DNA of 42,457 nucleotides from Cupriavidus gilardii (GCF_008801915.1 NZ_VZOV01000034.1:1-42457), one strand, 5' to 3'. Counted from the first letter of the stretch, positions 8,354 to 18,215 are shown. Notes: generated by a model from the sequence alone, not told the origin. Numbers and translations: made by a program.

Positions 8354-9328
8354 ATGGAAGCCATGCAGACACAACAATGGCTGTTGCTCGGCCTGGTATT
8401 CATCGCCGCGTTCGGCGCGGCGCTCGGGCTGATGCTGGTGTGTGCGCCGAACCGGCTGCGCGCGCGGCTCGAGCGGCTTGGCGGCGGCGGCACCGCGGGA
8501 CCAGGCGCCGCGTCGGGCGCGGGGCAGGCCGGCAGCGACTGGAGCGCGCGGCTCGGCGAATGGGCCAGGCCGGTGTCGCGCTTCGCGCTGCCCAGGGAAG
8601 GCTGGGAGAATTCCGCGCTGCGCGTGCGCTTCATGAACGCCGGCTGGCGCGGCACCACGGCCCCGACGCTGTACTTCGCCGCCAAGACCGTGCTCGCGCT
8701 GGCACTGCCGCTGGCCGCGCTGGTGGCGACCGTCGGCACGCCGCTGGCCAGCGACGGCGCACTGCTGGCGGTGCTGCTGATCGCGATCTGCGCGGTCGGC
8801 TACTACCTGCCCAACGCGGTGCTGGCGCGCAGGATCGCCCAGCGCAAGCGCGCCGTGTTCGAGGAGTTTCCCGATGCGATCGACCTGCTGACGGTCTGCG
8901 TCGAGGCCGGGCTCGGTCTCGATGCGGCGCTGATGCGGGTCGCCGGCGAGCTGTCGCTGCGCTGCCCGGTGCTGGCCAACGAGCTCGAGCTGATGCTGCT
9001 GGAGATGCGCTCGGGCTTCTCGAAGGAGAAGGCGCTGTCCAACCTGGCGCTGCGCACCGGTGTCGACGACGTCGAGCGCTTCGCCGCGATGCTGGTGCAG
9101 GCCGACCGGTTCGGCACCAGCCTGGGCGAATCGCTGCGCGTGCTGTCCGACATGCTGCGCACCAAGCGGCGGATGCTGGCAGAAGAGCAGGCGGCCAAGA
9201 TCGCGCTGAAGCTGCTGTTCCCGCTGATCTTCCTGATCTTCCCGTCGCTGCTGGTGGTACTGCTGGGGCCGGCCTTTATCCAGATCGTGCGGGTGCTGCT
9301 GCCGACGATGACCGGACAGGGCGGCTGA
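8354..9328 (+). CDS. tadC: Tad inner-membrane platform protein TadC
   Basis: A 324-residue T2SSF-domain protein, partner of TadB. An N-terminal helix (about 8-29) is followed by a Gly/Ala-rich linker, two helices around 110-160, the core 'FEEFPDAIDLLTVCVEAGLGLDAALMRVAGELS' and 'VQADRFGTSLGESLRVLSDMLRTKRR', and a C-terminal hydrophobic pair 'LLFPLIFLIFPSLLVVLLGPAFI'. The ATG at 8354 is preceded by TAGGAGGA. It is the last gene of the run: a strong terminator follows, and tadD is not found after it. Confidence 0.95.
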   Translation: MEAMQTQQWLLLGLVFIAAFGAALGLMLVCAPNRLRARLERLGGGGTAGPGAASGAGQAGSDWSARLGEWARPVSRFALPREGWENSALRVRFMNAGWRGTTAPTLYFAAKTVLALALPLAALVATVGTPLASDGALLAVLLIAICAVGYYLPNAVLARRIAQRKRAVFEEFPDAIDLLTVCVEAGLGLDAALMRVAGELSLRCPVLANELELMLLEMRSGFSKEKALSNLALRTGVDDVERFAAMLVQADRFGTSLGESLRVLSDMLRTKRRMLAEEQAAKIALKLLFPLIFLIFPSLLVVLLGPAFIQIVRVLLPTMTGQGG

Positions 9329-9382
9329 CCCGCGAGTCCCTCGGCTGCCCGCCATCACACCCAGGCAACGCGGACAGCCTTC

Positions 9383-9406
9383 GCCCGGATTCGTCCGGGC
9401 CTTTTT
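9383..9406 (+). terminator. rho-independent terminator of the tad operon
   Basis: A perfect 7-bp stem GCCCGGA/TCCGGGC with a TTCG tetraloop is followed directly by CTTTTT. It lies 55 bases after the tadC stop and marks the end of the tad transcript. Confidence 0.9.
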
Positions 9407-9518
9407 CGCTGGTGCGTCCGCTCGGCGTGCCGGTCGGCGATGCCCGCACTTGACCGTCCCCGCCGCATGCTGAACACTCCGATGGCACAGGCCCGTCTGG
9501 AGGCCAGCTGGAGGCGGC

Positions 9519-10319
9519 ATGAAGCTACGCGTTCTGAGCGATCTGCATCTGGAACACCATACCCCCGAATCGGTCCCGGACTGCGACGCCGACGTGGTCG
9601 TACTGGCCGGCGACATCGCCAACGGCCGCGACGGCATCGACTGGGCGGCGCGGCATCTGCGCGGGCCGATCGTCTATGTGCCCGGCAACCACGAGTACTA
9701 CGACAGCACGTTCACGCGGGTCGATGCGCAACTGGCCGCCGCCGCGGCCGAGCATCCTCAGGTCCACCTGCTGACTGCCGGCGGGGCCGTGTTCGCACTG
9801 CCGGGCCAGCCGCCGGTCCGCGTGCTGGGCACGACCTGGTGGTCGGACTACGCGCTGTTCGGCCGCGAGCGCGTCGACGAGGCGATGCAGGCCTGCGCCA
9901 AGGTCATGCTGGACCATCGGCTGATCTCAGTGGAAGACGGCAGCGATGACGGTGAACGCGGACCGCGGCGCTTCACGCCGGCCGATGCGCTGGCGCGGCA
10001 CCGGGCCGAGTCGGCATGGCTGGCCGGCGAGCTGGAAAAGCCGTTCGACGGCGCCACCGTGGTGGTCACCCACCATGCGCCGGACCTCGGCAGCCTCGAC
10101 CCGCGCTATGCGCACGATCTTGCGTCGGCCGGCTTCATCTCGCGCCGGCCCGACCTGGTCCAGCGCGCCGACCTCTGGATCCACGGCCATACGCACACCA
10201 GTTTCGACTATCGCGTCGACGGCGCGCGCGTCGTCTGCAACCCGCGCGGCTATGTGCGACGCGGCGACGGGGCGCTGGAGAATGCGAGGTTCGATTGGGG
10301 GTATGTGGTCGAGGTCTGA
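9519..10319 (+). CDS. calcineurin-like metallophosphoesterase
   Basis: A 266-residue cytosolic metal-dependent phosphoesterase. The family motifs are in order: D8-x-H10 ('LSDLHLE'), GD32I, GN57HE ('YVPGNHEYYDS'), a C-terminal 'VVVTHHAP', and 'IHGHTHTSFDYRVDG'. These supply the two-metal site. Substrate cannot be told from sequence; related proteins act on phosphodiesters or small phosphorylated molecules. A GGAGGC lies close to the ATG. It stands alone between two terminators, convergent with groEL. The last codons (GGG, AGG) are unlike the rest of the gene. Confidence 0.9.
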   Translation: MKLRVLSDLHLEHHTPESVPDCDADVVVLAGDIANGRDGIDWAARHLRGPIVYVPGNHEYYDSTFTRVDAQLAAAAAEHPQVHLLTAGGAVFALPGQPPVRVLGTTWWSDYALFGRERVDEAMQACAKVMLDHRLISVEDGSDDGERGPRRFTPADALARHRAESAWLAGELEKPFDGATVVVTHHAPDLGSLDPRYAHDLASAGFISRRPDLVQRADLWIHGHTHTSFDYRVDGARVVCNPRGYVRRGDGALENARFDWGYVVEV

Positions 10320-10355
10320 GCTCGCCCGAAAACGCCCCACCGCGAGCCCAAAACA

Positions 10356-10389
10356 AAAACCCCCACGGGCTTGCACCCGTGGGGGTTTT
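10356..10389. terminator. bidirectional terminator between metallophosphoesterase and groEL
   Basis: A perfect 14-bp stem (10356-10369 with 10376-10389) and 6-base loop CTTGCA. The outer part of the stem is AAAA on the left and TTTT on the right, so it can terminate transcription from both convergent genes. Confidence 0.93.
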
Positions 10390-10444
10390 GACTGACGCGA
10401 TTCGCGCAGCGTGGGCAGTCGGCCGGAGCCGACGGCCGGCGTGA

Positions 10445-12088
<1,644 letters not shown>

Positions 12089-12196
12089 GTTCTAGATCTC
12101 CAGAATTCTGTACGGGAAAAGTCCCGGGCGCGATCGCCGCAGCGGCGGAACCGTGCGCCCCGGGGGTTCCGGACGCGCGGCGCCCGGACAGCGACA

Positions 12197-12487
12197 TCAC
12201 TTGTTGATGACCGCCATGATGTCTTCTTCGCGCATGACCAGCAGTTCCTGGCCATCCACCTTCACGGTCTGGCCGGCGTACTTGCCGAACAGCACGCGGT
12301 CACCCACCTTGACGTCGAGGGCGATCGACGCGCCCTTGTCATCCTTCTTGCCCGGGCCGATGGCCAGCACTTCGCCCTGATCGGGCTTCTCGGCAGCATT
12401 GTCGGGAATCACGATGCCGGAAGCGGTCTTGGTTTCGTTGTCCAGACGCTTGACGATCACGCGGTCGTGCAAAGGACGCAGATTCAT
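12197..12487 (-). CDS. groS: co-chaperonin GroES (Hsp10)
   Basis: A 96-residue lid subunit of the GroEL chaperonin. It begins MNLRPLHDRVIVKRLDNETKTASGIVIPDNAAEKP, which includes the mobile loop (about 17-32) that contacts GroEL, and ends 'ELLVMREEDIMAVINK'. It is the first gene of the groES-groEL operon, with AGGAG about 6 bases before the ATG and about 100 bases of leader after the promoter and CIRCE. Confidence 0.99.
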   Translation of the reverse strand: MNLRPLHDRVIVKRLDNETKTASGIVIPDNAAEKPDQGEVLAIGPGKKDDKGASIALDVKVGDRVLFGKYAGQTVKVDGQELLVMREEDIMAVINK

Positions 12488-12588
12488 ACGGACTCCTTAG
12501 TACAAGTGAGCATTTATTTGCAAAGTGGCCGCCGCGGAACTGCGGAGGCCCTTGAAATCGGCCGCCGGATGCAGGTTACAGCACGCTG

Positions 12589-12615
12589 TTAGCACTCACG
12601 TCCGGCGAGTGCTAA
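12589..12615 (-). promoter_or_regulatory. CIRCE operator (HrcA binding site) of groESL
   Basis: TTAGCACTC-N9-GAGTGCTAA is a perfect match to the CIRCE consensus on both arms. It overlaps the last base of the -10 box and the transcription start region, so bound HrcA would block initiation. hrcA itself is not in the window. Confidence 0.97.
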
Positions 12616-12643
12616 TTATAGGGACGGGGTTTCGGGTTTTCAA
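12615..12643 (-). promoter_or_regulatory. sigma-70 promoter of groESL
   Basis: On the minus strand TTGAAA (12638-12643) is separated by 17 bases from a perfect TATAAT (12615-12620). CTTGAAA also resembles a sigma-32 -35 box, but the CCCC motif downstream is too close for a normal sigma-32 promoter, so sigma-70 plus HrcA repression is the better reading. Confidence 0.87.
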
Positions 12644-12655
12644 GACGAGGTCTGG

Positions 12656-12673
12656 ATACGGGTTTACCCGTAT
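12656..12673. repeat. short inverted repeat upstream of the groESL promoter
   Basis: ATACGGGT-TT-ACCCGTAT, a perfect 8-bp inverted repeat with a 2-base centre, about 13 bases upstream of the groESL -35 box. No T-tract follows on either strand, so it is not a terminator. It could be an extra operator. The rest of 12674-12833 shows only a short hairpin (CAGGCG/CGCCTG at 12756-12772). Confidence 0.55.
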
Positions 12674-12833
12674 AAAGGAAGGCAGTTTGCCGCGGCCCCG
12701 CGCCGAGCAAGGCCGGGCGGGCATTGTCTCTTGTATTGTGCGGCCGGTAATTTTTCAGGCGGATGTCGCCTGCTGCCCCGAACGTCTGTCGCGACGGCGG
12801 ACCGCGCCCGCCTTGCGGGGGAGGCAGCCAGGC

Positions 12834-13811
12834 TCAGGCGCCGCCCCGCAACTGCGGCAGCACCGTCTGCGCGCAGGCGTCGAGCCAGGCCTGCTGGTTG
12901 CCGCAGACGTTGTGCAGGAAGACCGCGTCGGCGCCCATCGCCAGGTCTTCGGCAAGCCAGGCGGCCTGCTGCGCGGCGTCGCAGGAGATCCGGACCGCGC
13001 GCTCGATGTCGTCCGGGGACACGGTGCCGGCGCGGGCATCGAACTCGGCCGGGGTCGCCAGGTTTGCAGCGGTCTCGCTGTCGAACACATTGGTGCGCCA
13101 CTGCTCGTAGGCCATGCGGCGCGCGGCCTCGTCGCCCTGGGTGGGGTCGGCATAGGCGATCTTGGCCTGGATATGCACCGGTTTGCCTCCGCCGCCGCCC
13201 TCGCGGAAGGCGTCGATGACCGCGCGCATGGTCTCGCGCGGCGCCGAGATCGTGATCAGGCCGTCGGCCCACTGCCCCGCCCAGCGCGCGGTCTGCTCGG
13301 TCAGCGCCGCGGCGAAGATCGGCGGCGGACGCTGCGGCAGCGTGTACAGCCGGGCGCGATCGACGACGATGCTGCCCCGGTGCGTCACCTCCTCGCCGCG
13401 CCACAGCGCGCGCATCACCTCCACCGATTCGGACAGCATCGCCTGCCGCTCGGGCTTGGGCGGCCACGGCCGGCCGGTGATGTGTTCGTTCAGCGCCTCG
13501 CCGGTGCCGAGCGCGATCCAGAACCGGCCCGGAAACATGGCCTCCAGCGTCGCCGCGGCCTGGGCCACCACGGCCGGGTGGTAGCGCCCGAACGGGCAGG
13601 CGACCACGCCCGTCGGCAGGTCGACGGTCGCCATCGCGGCGCCGAGCCAGGACCAGGAATGGCCGCTCTCCCCTTGCCGCTCGCTCCACGGATGGAAGTG
13701 GTCGGAGCTGCTGAGCGCGGTAAAGCCGGCCAGCTGCGCGGCGCGCGCATAGCGCAGCAGATCGCCTGGCGAGAACTGTTCGTGCGAGGCGTGATAACCG
13801 ATCAAGGGCAT
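12834..13811 (-). CDS. LLM-class flavin oxidoreductase (non-F420 luciferase-like family)
   Basis: A 325-residue TIM-barrel luciferase-like monooxygenase. It starts 'MPLIGYHASHEQFSPGDLLRYARAAQLAGFTALSSSDHFHPW' and has 'GHSWSWLGAAMATVDLPTGVVACPFGRYHPAVVAQAAATLEAMFPGRFWIALGTGEALNEHITG', resembling F420-dependent glucose-6-phosphate dehydrogenase-like proteins. Betaproteobacteria largely lack F420, and the related group described as probable non-F420 flavinoid oxidoreductases fits best; FMN is the likely cofactor. The substrate is unknown. It lies 40 bp after the rhodopsin-transducer-like gene on the same strand and is the last gene of a four-gene run with two GH13 enzymes. The start has GGAG upstream. 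Confidence 0.85.
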   Translation of the reverse strand: MPLIGYHASHEQFSPGDLLRYARAAQLAGFTALSSSDHFHPWSERQGESGHSWSWLGAAMATVDLPTGVVACPFGRYHPAVVAQAAATLEAMFPGRFWIALGTGEALNEHITGRPWPPKPERQAMLSESVEVMRALWRGEEVTHRGSIVVDRARLYTLPQRPPPIFAAALTEQTARWAGQWADGLITISAPRETMRAVIDAFREGGGGGKPVHIQAKIAYADPTQGDEAARRMAYEQWRTNVFDSETAANLATPAEFDARAGTVSPDDIERAVRISCDAAQQAAWLAEDLAMGADAVFLHNVCGNQQAWLDACAQTVLPQLRGGA

Positions 13812-13851
13812 GGCGGACTCCTGGGCGGGATGGGGATCGGGTGCGCCGCGG

Positions 13852-14250
13852 TCAACCGGACGCCGCGGACACCGAGGCCGGGACCGGATAGGCCAGCGTG
13901 GTCATCAGCGCGAGCGCGGCCTGGCGCGAATCGAGCCGGGTGTGCTGCACGACGATCGGCACATCGGACTCGATCACGCTGGCGTAGTCGGTGTCCTCGG
14001 GGATCGGCTCGGGGTCGTGCAGATCGTTGAAGCGCAGATGCAGCGTGCGCCGCGCCGGCACCGTCAGCCGGTACGGACCGACGGGCTCGCGATCCGCATA
14101 GAAGATCGTCACCGTGACATGGGCCGGAGCATCGCCGGTATTGAGCAGGCAGGCCGCCTCGTGGCTGTTCAATTGCCGGCTGGCGGCAGGGTCGGTCGGC
14201 GGCAGATAGCCTTCCGCAATGACCCAGCGCCGTTGTCCGATCGCTTCCAT
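13852..14250 (-). CDS. sensory rhodopsin transducer-like protein (ASRT family)
   Basis: A 132-residue protein matching the Anabaena sensory rhodopsin transducer family (PF07100-like). It begins 'MEAIGQRRWVIAEGYLPP' and continues 'SHEAACLLNTGDAPAHVTVTIFYADREPVGPYRLTVPARRTLHLRFNDLHDPEPIPEDTDYASVIESDVPIVVQHTRLDSRQ'. Anabaena ASRT binds sensory rhodopsin and forms a beta-rich tetramer; relatives without rhodopsin have been proposed to bind small molecules, including sugars. No rhodopsin gene is visible. The ATG at 14250 has AAGGAG upstream; a longer in-frame extension overlaps the upstream gene and is rejected. Neighbours are GH13 enzymes (49 bp upstream) and the LLM oxidoreductase, suggesting a sugar-linked role (inference). 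Confidence 0.85.
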   Translation of the reverse strand: MEAIGQRRWVIAEGYLPPTDPAASRQLNSHEAACLLNTGDAPAHVTVTIFYADREPVGPYRLTVPARRTLHLRFNDLHDPEPIPEDTDYASVIESDVPIVVQHTRLDSRQAALALMTTLAYPVPASVSAASG

Positions 14251-14299
14251 CGCGTTTCTCCTTGGTTGTCGCTGTCCTTGCCCGAACGCATGCTCCCGA

Positions 14300-15925
14300 T
14301 CACGGCCCGAAGCATGGCCGCTGCCGCAGCCACCGGTAGCCGTAGGCACGCAGCTTCAGCGTATGCGCGGTCTGCGCCGGCGGATACGGGCCATCGACCA
14401 GCATGTCGCGCAGCTCGCCGACCTCGACGTCGGGCAGCTTCACCTCGACGTCCTTGTCCGACAGATTGGCGAAGGTGAACACCACCTGCCCGTCCAGCTC
14501 GTGCCGCAGCGCCAGCACCGACGGACAGCCGACCTCCATCACCGTGCATTCGCCATAGCCGATCTCGGGCATGCCGAGGCGCGCGCGGATCATCTTGCCG
14601 GTCTTGGCCAGCAGCGAATCGTCGCGCAGCGTTTGGTCGTAGATATTGACCTCGCCGTAGCCGAACGGGCCCTCGCGGATCACCGGCACCGGCAGCGATG
14701 CGGGATCGGCGGGCGAGAAGCCGCCATTGACCTCGTCGGACCATTGCATCGCCGTGCGCACAGCGTGGCGCTCCTTCAGCGACAGGTCCTCGCCCATGCC
14801 GATCTCCTCGCCGTAGCGCAGGATCGGCGTGCCGGGCAGCGAGAACAGCAGCGCATGGACCTGCGCGATGCGGCGCTGGTCGCCGTCGAGCATCGGCGGC
14901 AGCCGGCGGCGGATGCCGCGGTTGTAGACCCGCATGTTCTCGTCCGGCGCGAAGCGCTGCATCACCTCCTCGCGCTCGGCCTCGCTGAGGCGCTCCAGAT
15001 CGAGCTCGTCGTGATTGCGCACCCATACCGCGTACTGCGCGCGCTCGGGCGGGTCGGGCTGCTCGCGCAGCGCGCGCTCGATCGGCTCGGCCTGTTGCCG
15101 CGCAAGCGCCAGGAACAGGAAGTTGTTCAGGAAGAAGTTCGACACCAGCGTCAGCCGATGGCCCTTGCCGAAATAGCGCGCGTAGTCCGCGGCCGGCACG
15201 TCGACCTCGCCGAGCAGCACCGCGTCGGAGCGGCGCAGCGTGGCGAACGCGCGCAGGTCGTTCAGCAGCCAGAAGCCGTCGTCGCGCGGGTCCGCTTCCT
15301 TGGCCCCATCGATCATGTGCCCCGCCGCATCGATGCGGAAGCCCGATACGCCGAGCCGCAGCCAGAACGACATGATCTCCTCGATCTCGGCGCGCACCGC
15401 CGGGTTGGCGATGTTCAGATCGGGCTGGTGCGAATAGAAGGCATGCCGATAGTATTGGCCCGCTTCCTCGTCCCAGGTCCAGACGCTGTCCTCGACGGTC
15501 GGGAAGATCGGCTTGACGTCGGTCTCCACCGGCTCGTCCGCCCAGACGTAGTAGTCGCGGTACGGCGAATTGCGGTCGCGCCGCGCTTCCTGGAACCAGC
15601 GGTGCTGATCGGACGTGTGGTGCGCCACCAGCTCCACCATCACGCGGATACCGAGCTCCTCGGCCTTCTCCAGCAGCGCCACCATGTCGGCCAGATTGCC
15701 GAAGCGCGGATCGACCGCGAGGTGGTCGGTGATGTCGTAGCCGCCATCGCGAAACGGCGACTGGTAGAACGGCGACAGCCAGATGCAGGTCACGCCGAGC
15801 CCGCGCAGGTATTCGAGATGCGCCGTCAGACCCTGGAGATCGCCCCATCCGTCGTTATTGCCGTCGCGAAATACGCTGACGTCGATCTGGTAGATGATCG
15901 CATTGCGGTACCACAGCGAACGCAT
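14300..15925 (-). CDS. GH13 alpha-amylase-family enzyme (trehalose synthase/glucosidase-like)
   Basis: A 541-residue (beta/alpha)8 GH13 protein. It begins 'MRSLWYRNAIIYQIDVSVFRDGNNDGWGDLQGL'. The nucleophile is Asp199 ('GFRIDAAGHM'), the acid/base Glu240 ('VLLGEVD') and the transition-state pair His305-Asp306 ('VRNHDELD'). Region I is unusual: 'VELVAHHTSDQH' has Glu98 and His102 where DxxxNH is normal. A C-terminal beta domain ends 'LRAYGYRWLRQRPCFGP'. The substrate is probably maltose or a malto-oligosaccharide, but hydrolysis versus trehalose formation cannot be decided. The ATG at 15925 follows GGAGGGAGG; the frame extends upstream but overlaps the neighbour. The upstream GH13 gene ends 61 bp away. 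Confidence 0.87.
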   Translation of the reverse strand: MRSLWYRNAIIYQIDVSVFRDGNNDGWGDLQGLTAHLEYLRGLGVTCIWLSPFYQSPFRDGGYDITDHLAVDPRFGNLADMVALLEKAEELGIRVMVELVAHHTSDQHRWFQEARRDRNSPYRDYYVWADEPVETDVKPIFPTVEDSVWTWDEEAGQYYRHAFYSHQPDLNIANPAVRAEIEEIMSFWLRLGVSGFRIDAAGHMIDGAKEADPRDDGFWLLNDLRAFATLRRSDAVLLGEVDVPAADYARYFGKGHRLTLVSNFFLNNFLFLALARQQAEPIERALREQPDPPERAQYAVWVRNHDELDLERLSEAEREEVMQRFAPDENMRVYNRGIRRRLPPMLDGDQRRIAQVHALLFSLPGTPILRYGEEIGMGEDLSLKERHAVRTAMQWSDEVNGGFSPADPASLPVPVIREGPFGYGEVNIYDQTLRDDSLLAKTGKMIRARLGMPEIGYGECTVMEVGCPSVLALRHELDGQVVFTFANLSDKDVEVKLPDVEVGELRDMLVDGPYPPAQTAHTLKLRAYGYRWLRQRPCFGP

Positions 15926-15986
15926 GGGTCCTCCCTCCTGACGGTTGAACGGCGGCGGGCGGAGCGTGCCGCGCCGCCTGTCACGC

Positions 15987-17660
15987 TCACGATTGCGATG
16001 GCTGCGAGCGCTGCGATCGCGTCGCCAGCGACAGCGGCTCCAGCAGCACGGCCTGCTCGGGCTGCAGCATGCCGTCGAAACGCCGGTCCGCCCCTTCGGG
16101 CAGGCTGTCGATCGCGACGCGCCAGTCGCCGTCGAGATCGACCGGCAGCGGCCGCTCGGCAAAGTTGATGCAGACCACACGCTCGTCCTCGGCATGCCGG
16201 CGGCGATAGGCCAGCACCTCGGGCGGCGACGGCAATTCCTCCCAGATGCCCAGCCGCAGCGCCGGGCTCGCGCGGCGCGCGGCGATCAGCGTGCGGTACA
16301 GATGCAGCATCGACGAGGGCTGCGACCATTGCGACTGCACCGACAGCGTGGCGGCCTCGGGCGGGAACGGCAGCCAGGTCCGCGCCGCGCGCCAGCCATG
16401 CGGCGGCGCGAAGTCCCAGGGGATCGGTCCACGCGGACCGTCGCGCCCGCCCGGATCGACGCGCTGCCCCGCTTCGACCACCACGTCCTCCAGCCCCAGC
16501 TCCTCGCCCTGGAAGATGAACGGCGTGCCGCGCAGGGTCAGCAGCATCACCGCCGCGGCACGCGCGCGGCGCATCGAGCCGCCGTAGCGCGTGCGATGGC
16601 GCTCGTTGTCGTGGTTCGACAGCACCCAGGTCGGCCAGGCCTCGGCCGGCTGCAGCAGCGCATCGACCTCGCGGATGCAGGTGCGGAACACTACCGGGTC
16701 CCACGGCGCATCGAGCGGTGGAAAGTTGAACGACATGTGCAGCTCGTCGCCGGCGCCGTAGTACTGCACCACGGTGGCGGTCGAGCGGATATTGACCTCG
16801 CCGACCAGCACGCGGTCGCCGGGATAGCTGTCGACCAGCTTGCGGATGCCGCGCAGCACCTCGTGGCTGTAGGGATCGTCGTTGAAGTCGGCCAGCGGCT
16901 CGCCGGCCAGGCAACGCGGATGATCGGCGAAGGTCGGGTCCTTGCCGGTGCAATGCGCGACGTCGATGCGAAAGCCGTCGACGCCGCGGTCGAGCCAGAA
17001 ACGCAGCACGCCGTGCATCGCCTGCACGACCTCCGGATTGCGCCAGTTCAGGTCCGGCTGTTGCGGCAGGAACAGATGCAGGTAGTACTGGCCGGTGGCC
17101 TCGTCCCATGTCCATGCGCTGCCGGCGCCCAGCGCCGCGCGCCAGTCGTTGGGCTGGTCGCGCCAGATGTACCAGTCGCGCTTCGGGTTGTCGCGCGACG
17201 AGCGCGATTCGATGAACCACGGGTGCTGGTCCGAGGTGTGGTTCGGCACGAAGTCGAGCAGCACGCGCAGGCCGCGCGCGTGGGCCTCGCCGATCAGCCG
17301 GTCGGCATCGGCCAGCGAGCCGAACACCGGATCGACGTCGCAGTAGTCGCTGATGTCATAGCCCGCATCGGCCATCGGCGAACGATAGATCGGCGAGAGC
17401 CAGATCGTGTCGGCGCCGAGCGCGCGCACATGGTCGAGCCGCTCGATGATGCCGGCCAGGTCGCCGACGCCGTCGCCATTCGCATCGGCGAACGAGCGCG
17501 GGTAGATCTGGTAGACCACGGCGCTCTTCCACCAGACCGAGGTGTCGCGCGTCGCTTCGACGGCCTGCGAGGGATCGGGCGGTGGGCCGGGCATGGCGCC
17601 GACCGGTGCGGTGGCACGGACATTCACATTCATGGGCTCGCGGGCGAAGACGGTTGTCAT
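15987..17660 (-). CDS. GH13 alpha-glucosidase
   Basis: A 557-residue oligo-1,6-glucosidase/alpha-glucosidase-like enzyme. It has 'SVWWKSAVVYQIYPRSFADANGDGVGDLAGI' (41-71), region I Asp136/Asn140/His141 ('LLDFVPNHTSDQHPWF'), nucleophile Asp233 ('GFRIDVAH'), acid/base Glu288 ('VLVGEVN') and His350-Asp351 ('LSNHDNE'), so all catalytic residues are present. 'PFIFQGEELG' is also typical. It should release glucose from short alpha-glucosides in the cytosol. The start is uncertain: an ATG at 17660 is chosen, with 17633 as an alternative. Neither has a strong ribosome site, and a 12-bp repeat lies just upstream. It is the first gene of the four-gene run. Confidence 0.88.
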   Translation of the reverse strand: MTTVFAREPMNVNVRATAPVGAMPGPPPDPSQAVEATRDTSVWWKSAVVYQIYPRSFADANGDGVGDLAGIIERLDHVRALGADTIWLSPIYRSPMADAGYDISDYCDVDPVFGSLADADRLIGEAHARGLRVLLDFVPNHTSDQHPWFIESRSSRDNPKRDWYIWRDQPNDWRAALGAGSAWTWDEATGQYYLHLFLPQQPDLNWRNPEVVQAMHGVLRFWLDRGVDGFRIDVAHCTGKDPTFADHPRCLAGEPLADFNDDPYSHEVLRGIRKLVDSYPGDRVLVGEVNIRSTATVVQYYGAGDELHMSFNFPPLDAPWDPVVFRTCIREVDALLQPAEAWPTWVLSNHDNERHRTRYGGSMRRARAAAVMLLTLRGTPFIFQGEELGLEDVVVEAGQRVDPGGRDGPRGPIPWDFAPPHGWRAARTWLPFPPEAATLSVQSQWSQPSSMLHLYRTLIAARRASPALRLGIWEELPSPPEVLAYRRRHAEDERVVCINFAERPLPVDLDGDWRVAIDSLPEGADRRFDGMLQPEQAVLLEPLSLATRSQRSQPSQS

Positions 17661-17703
17661 CCGCCCGCCGATGCAGCTTCCATGCCCGTTTGGCGGCATC
17701 GGT

Positions 17704-17739
17704 GGTGTCGTCCATGGTGTCGTCCATGTTGTCGTCCGA
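17704..17739. repeat. 12-bp tandem repeat upstream of the alpha-glucosidase
   Basis: Three copies of GGTGTCGTCCAT (plus strand; the third has two changes: GTTGTCGTCCGA). Read on the minus strand it is ATGGACGACACC, so each of the first two units carries an ATG. It is 44 bases upstream of the chosen glucosidase start. The remainder of 17661-17924 shows no further gene. Confidence 0.8.
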
Positions 17740-17924
17740 AGCCGAACCGACATGGGCACGGCGCCGCCGCGGCAACGATGCGCAAATCCTGCGCGGCCGC
17801 AGTAATTTTTTCCGACACGGGGGCCGGCGCGGTGGTCGGGAAGCGAAAAGAGTGCCCGGGGTCAAGCCAGGAGGCTGGGAGCAAAGAAGCTGGCGGCGCG
17901 GCGGCGCTCTGGTAACGCAGGACG

Positions 17925-18215
17925 CTAGGACAACAGCCCCGAGTCCTCGATATACCCGAGGGCCTGCCGGATCTCGCGGCGTGCCTTCAGGCTGTAGCAG
18001 ACCTGCCGATCCTGCACGGTCAGCGCCACGATGTCGGCCTGCAGCAGTTCCTGGAAGATCCGCCCCGCGCGGCGCAGGGTCAGGCCCGCGGCGGCGGCCA
18101 CGTCGGCGGCCGGCACGCAGACGTCGCCGGCCTCCAGCAGCGCGCGGCAGATGTCGGCGCGCGCCGGATCGGCCAGCAGGGCATAGCTCAGGGTGGCTTC
18201 CTGCTTCGGGTCCAT
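17925..18215 (-). CDS. ArsR-like winged-helix transcriptional regulator
   Basis: A 96-residue winged-helix DNA-binding protein. It starts 'MDPKQEATLSYALLADPARADICRALLEAGDVCVPAADVAAAAGLTLRRAGRIFQELLQADIVALTVQDRQVCYSLKARREIRQALGYIE', the usual ArsR order: helices, recognition helix (about 44-60), beta wing (about 62-75). The ArsR metal-binding CxC motif is missing, though single Cys residues occur (about 24, 33 and 73), so it may sense something other than metals. It is co-oriented with the GH13 cluster downstream (about 260 bp) and divergent from the 18434 gene, either of which it might control. Confidence 0.8.
   Translation of the reverse strand: MDPKQEATLSYALLADPARADICRALLEAGDVCVPAADVAAAAGLTLRRAGRIFQELLQADIVALTVQDRQVCYSLKARREIRQALGYIEDSGLLS

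Noticed and set aside
12608..12643. sigma-32 promoter for groESL
   Set aside because: CTTGAAA fits a -35 box, but the CCCC motif is only 8 bases away; the sigma-70 reading is better.
12756..12772. Hairpin as terminator after the LLM gene
   Set aside because: On the minus strand it is followed by AAAAA, not a T-tract.
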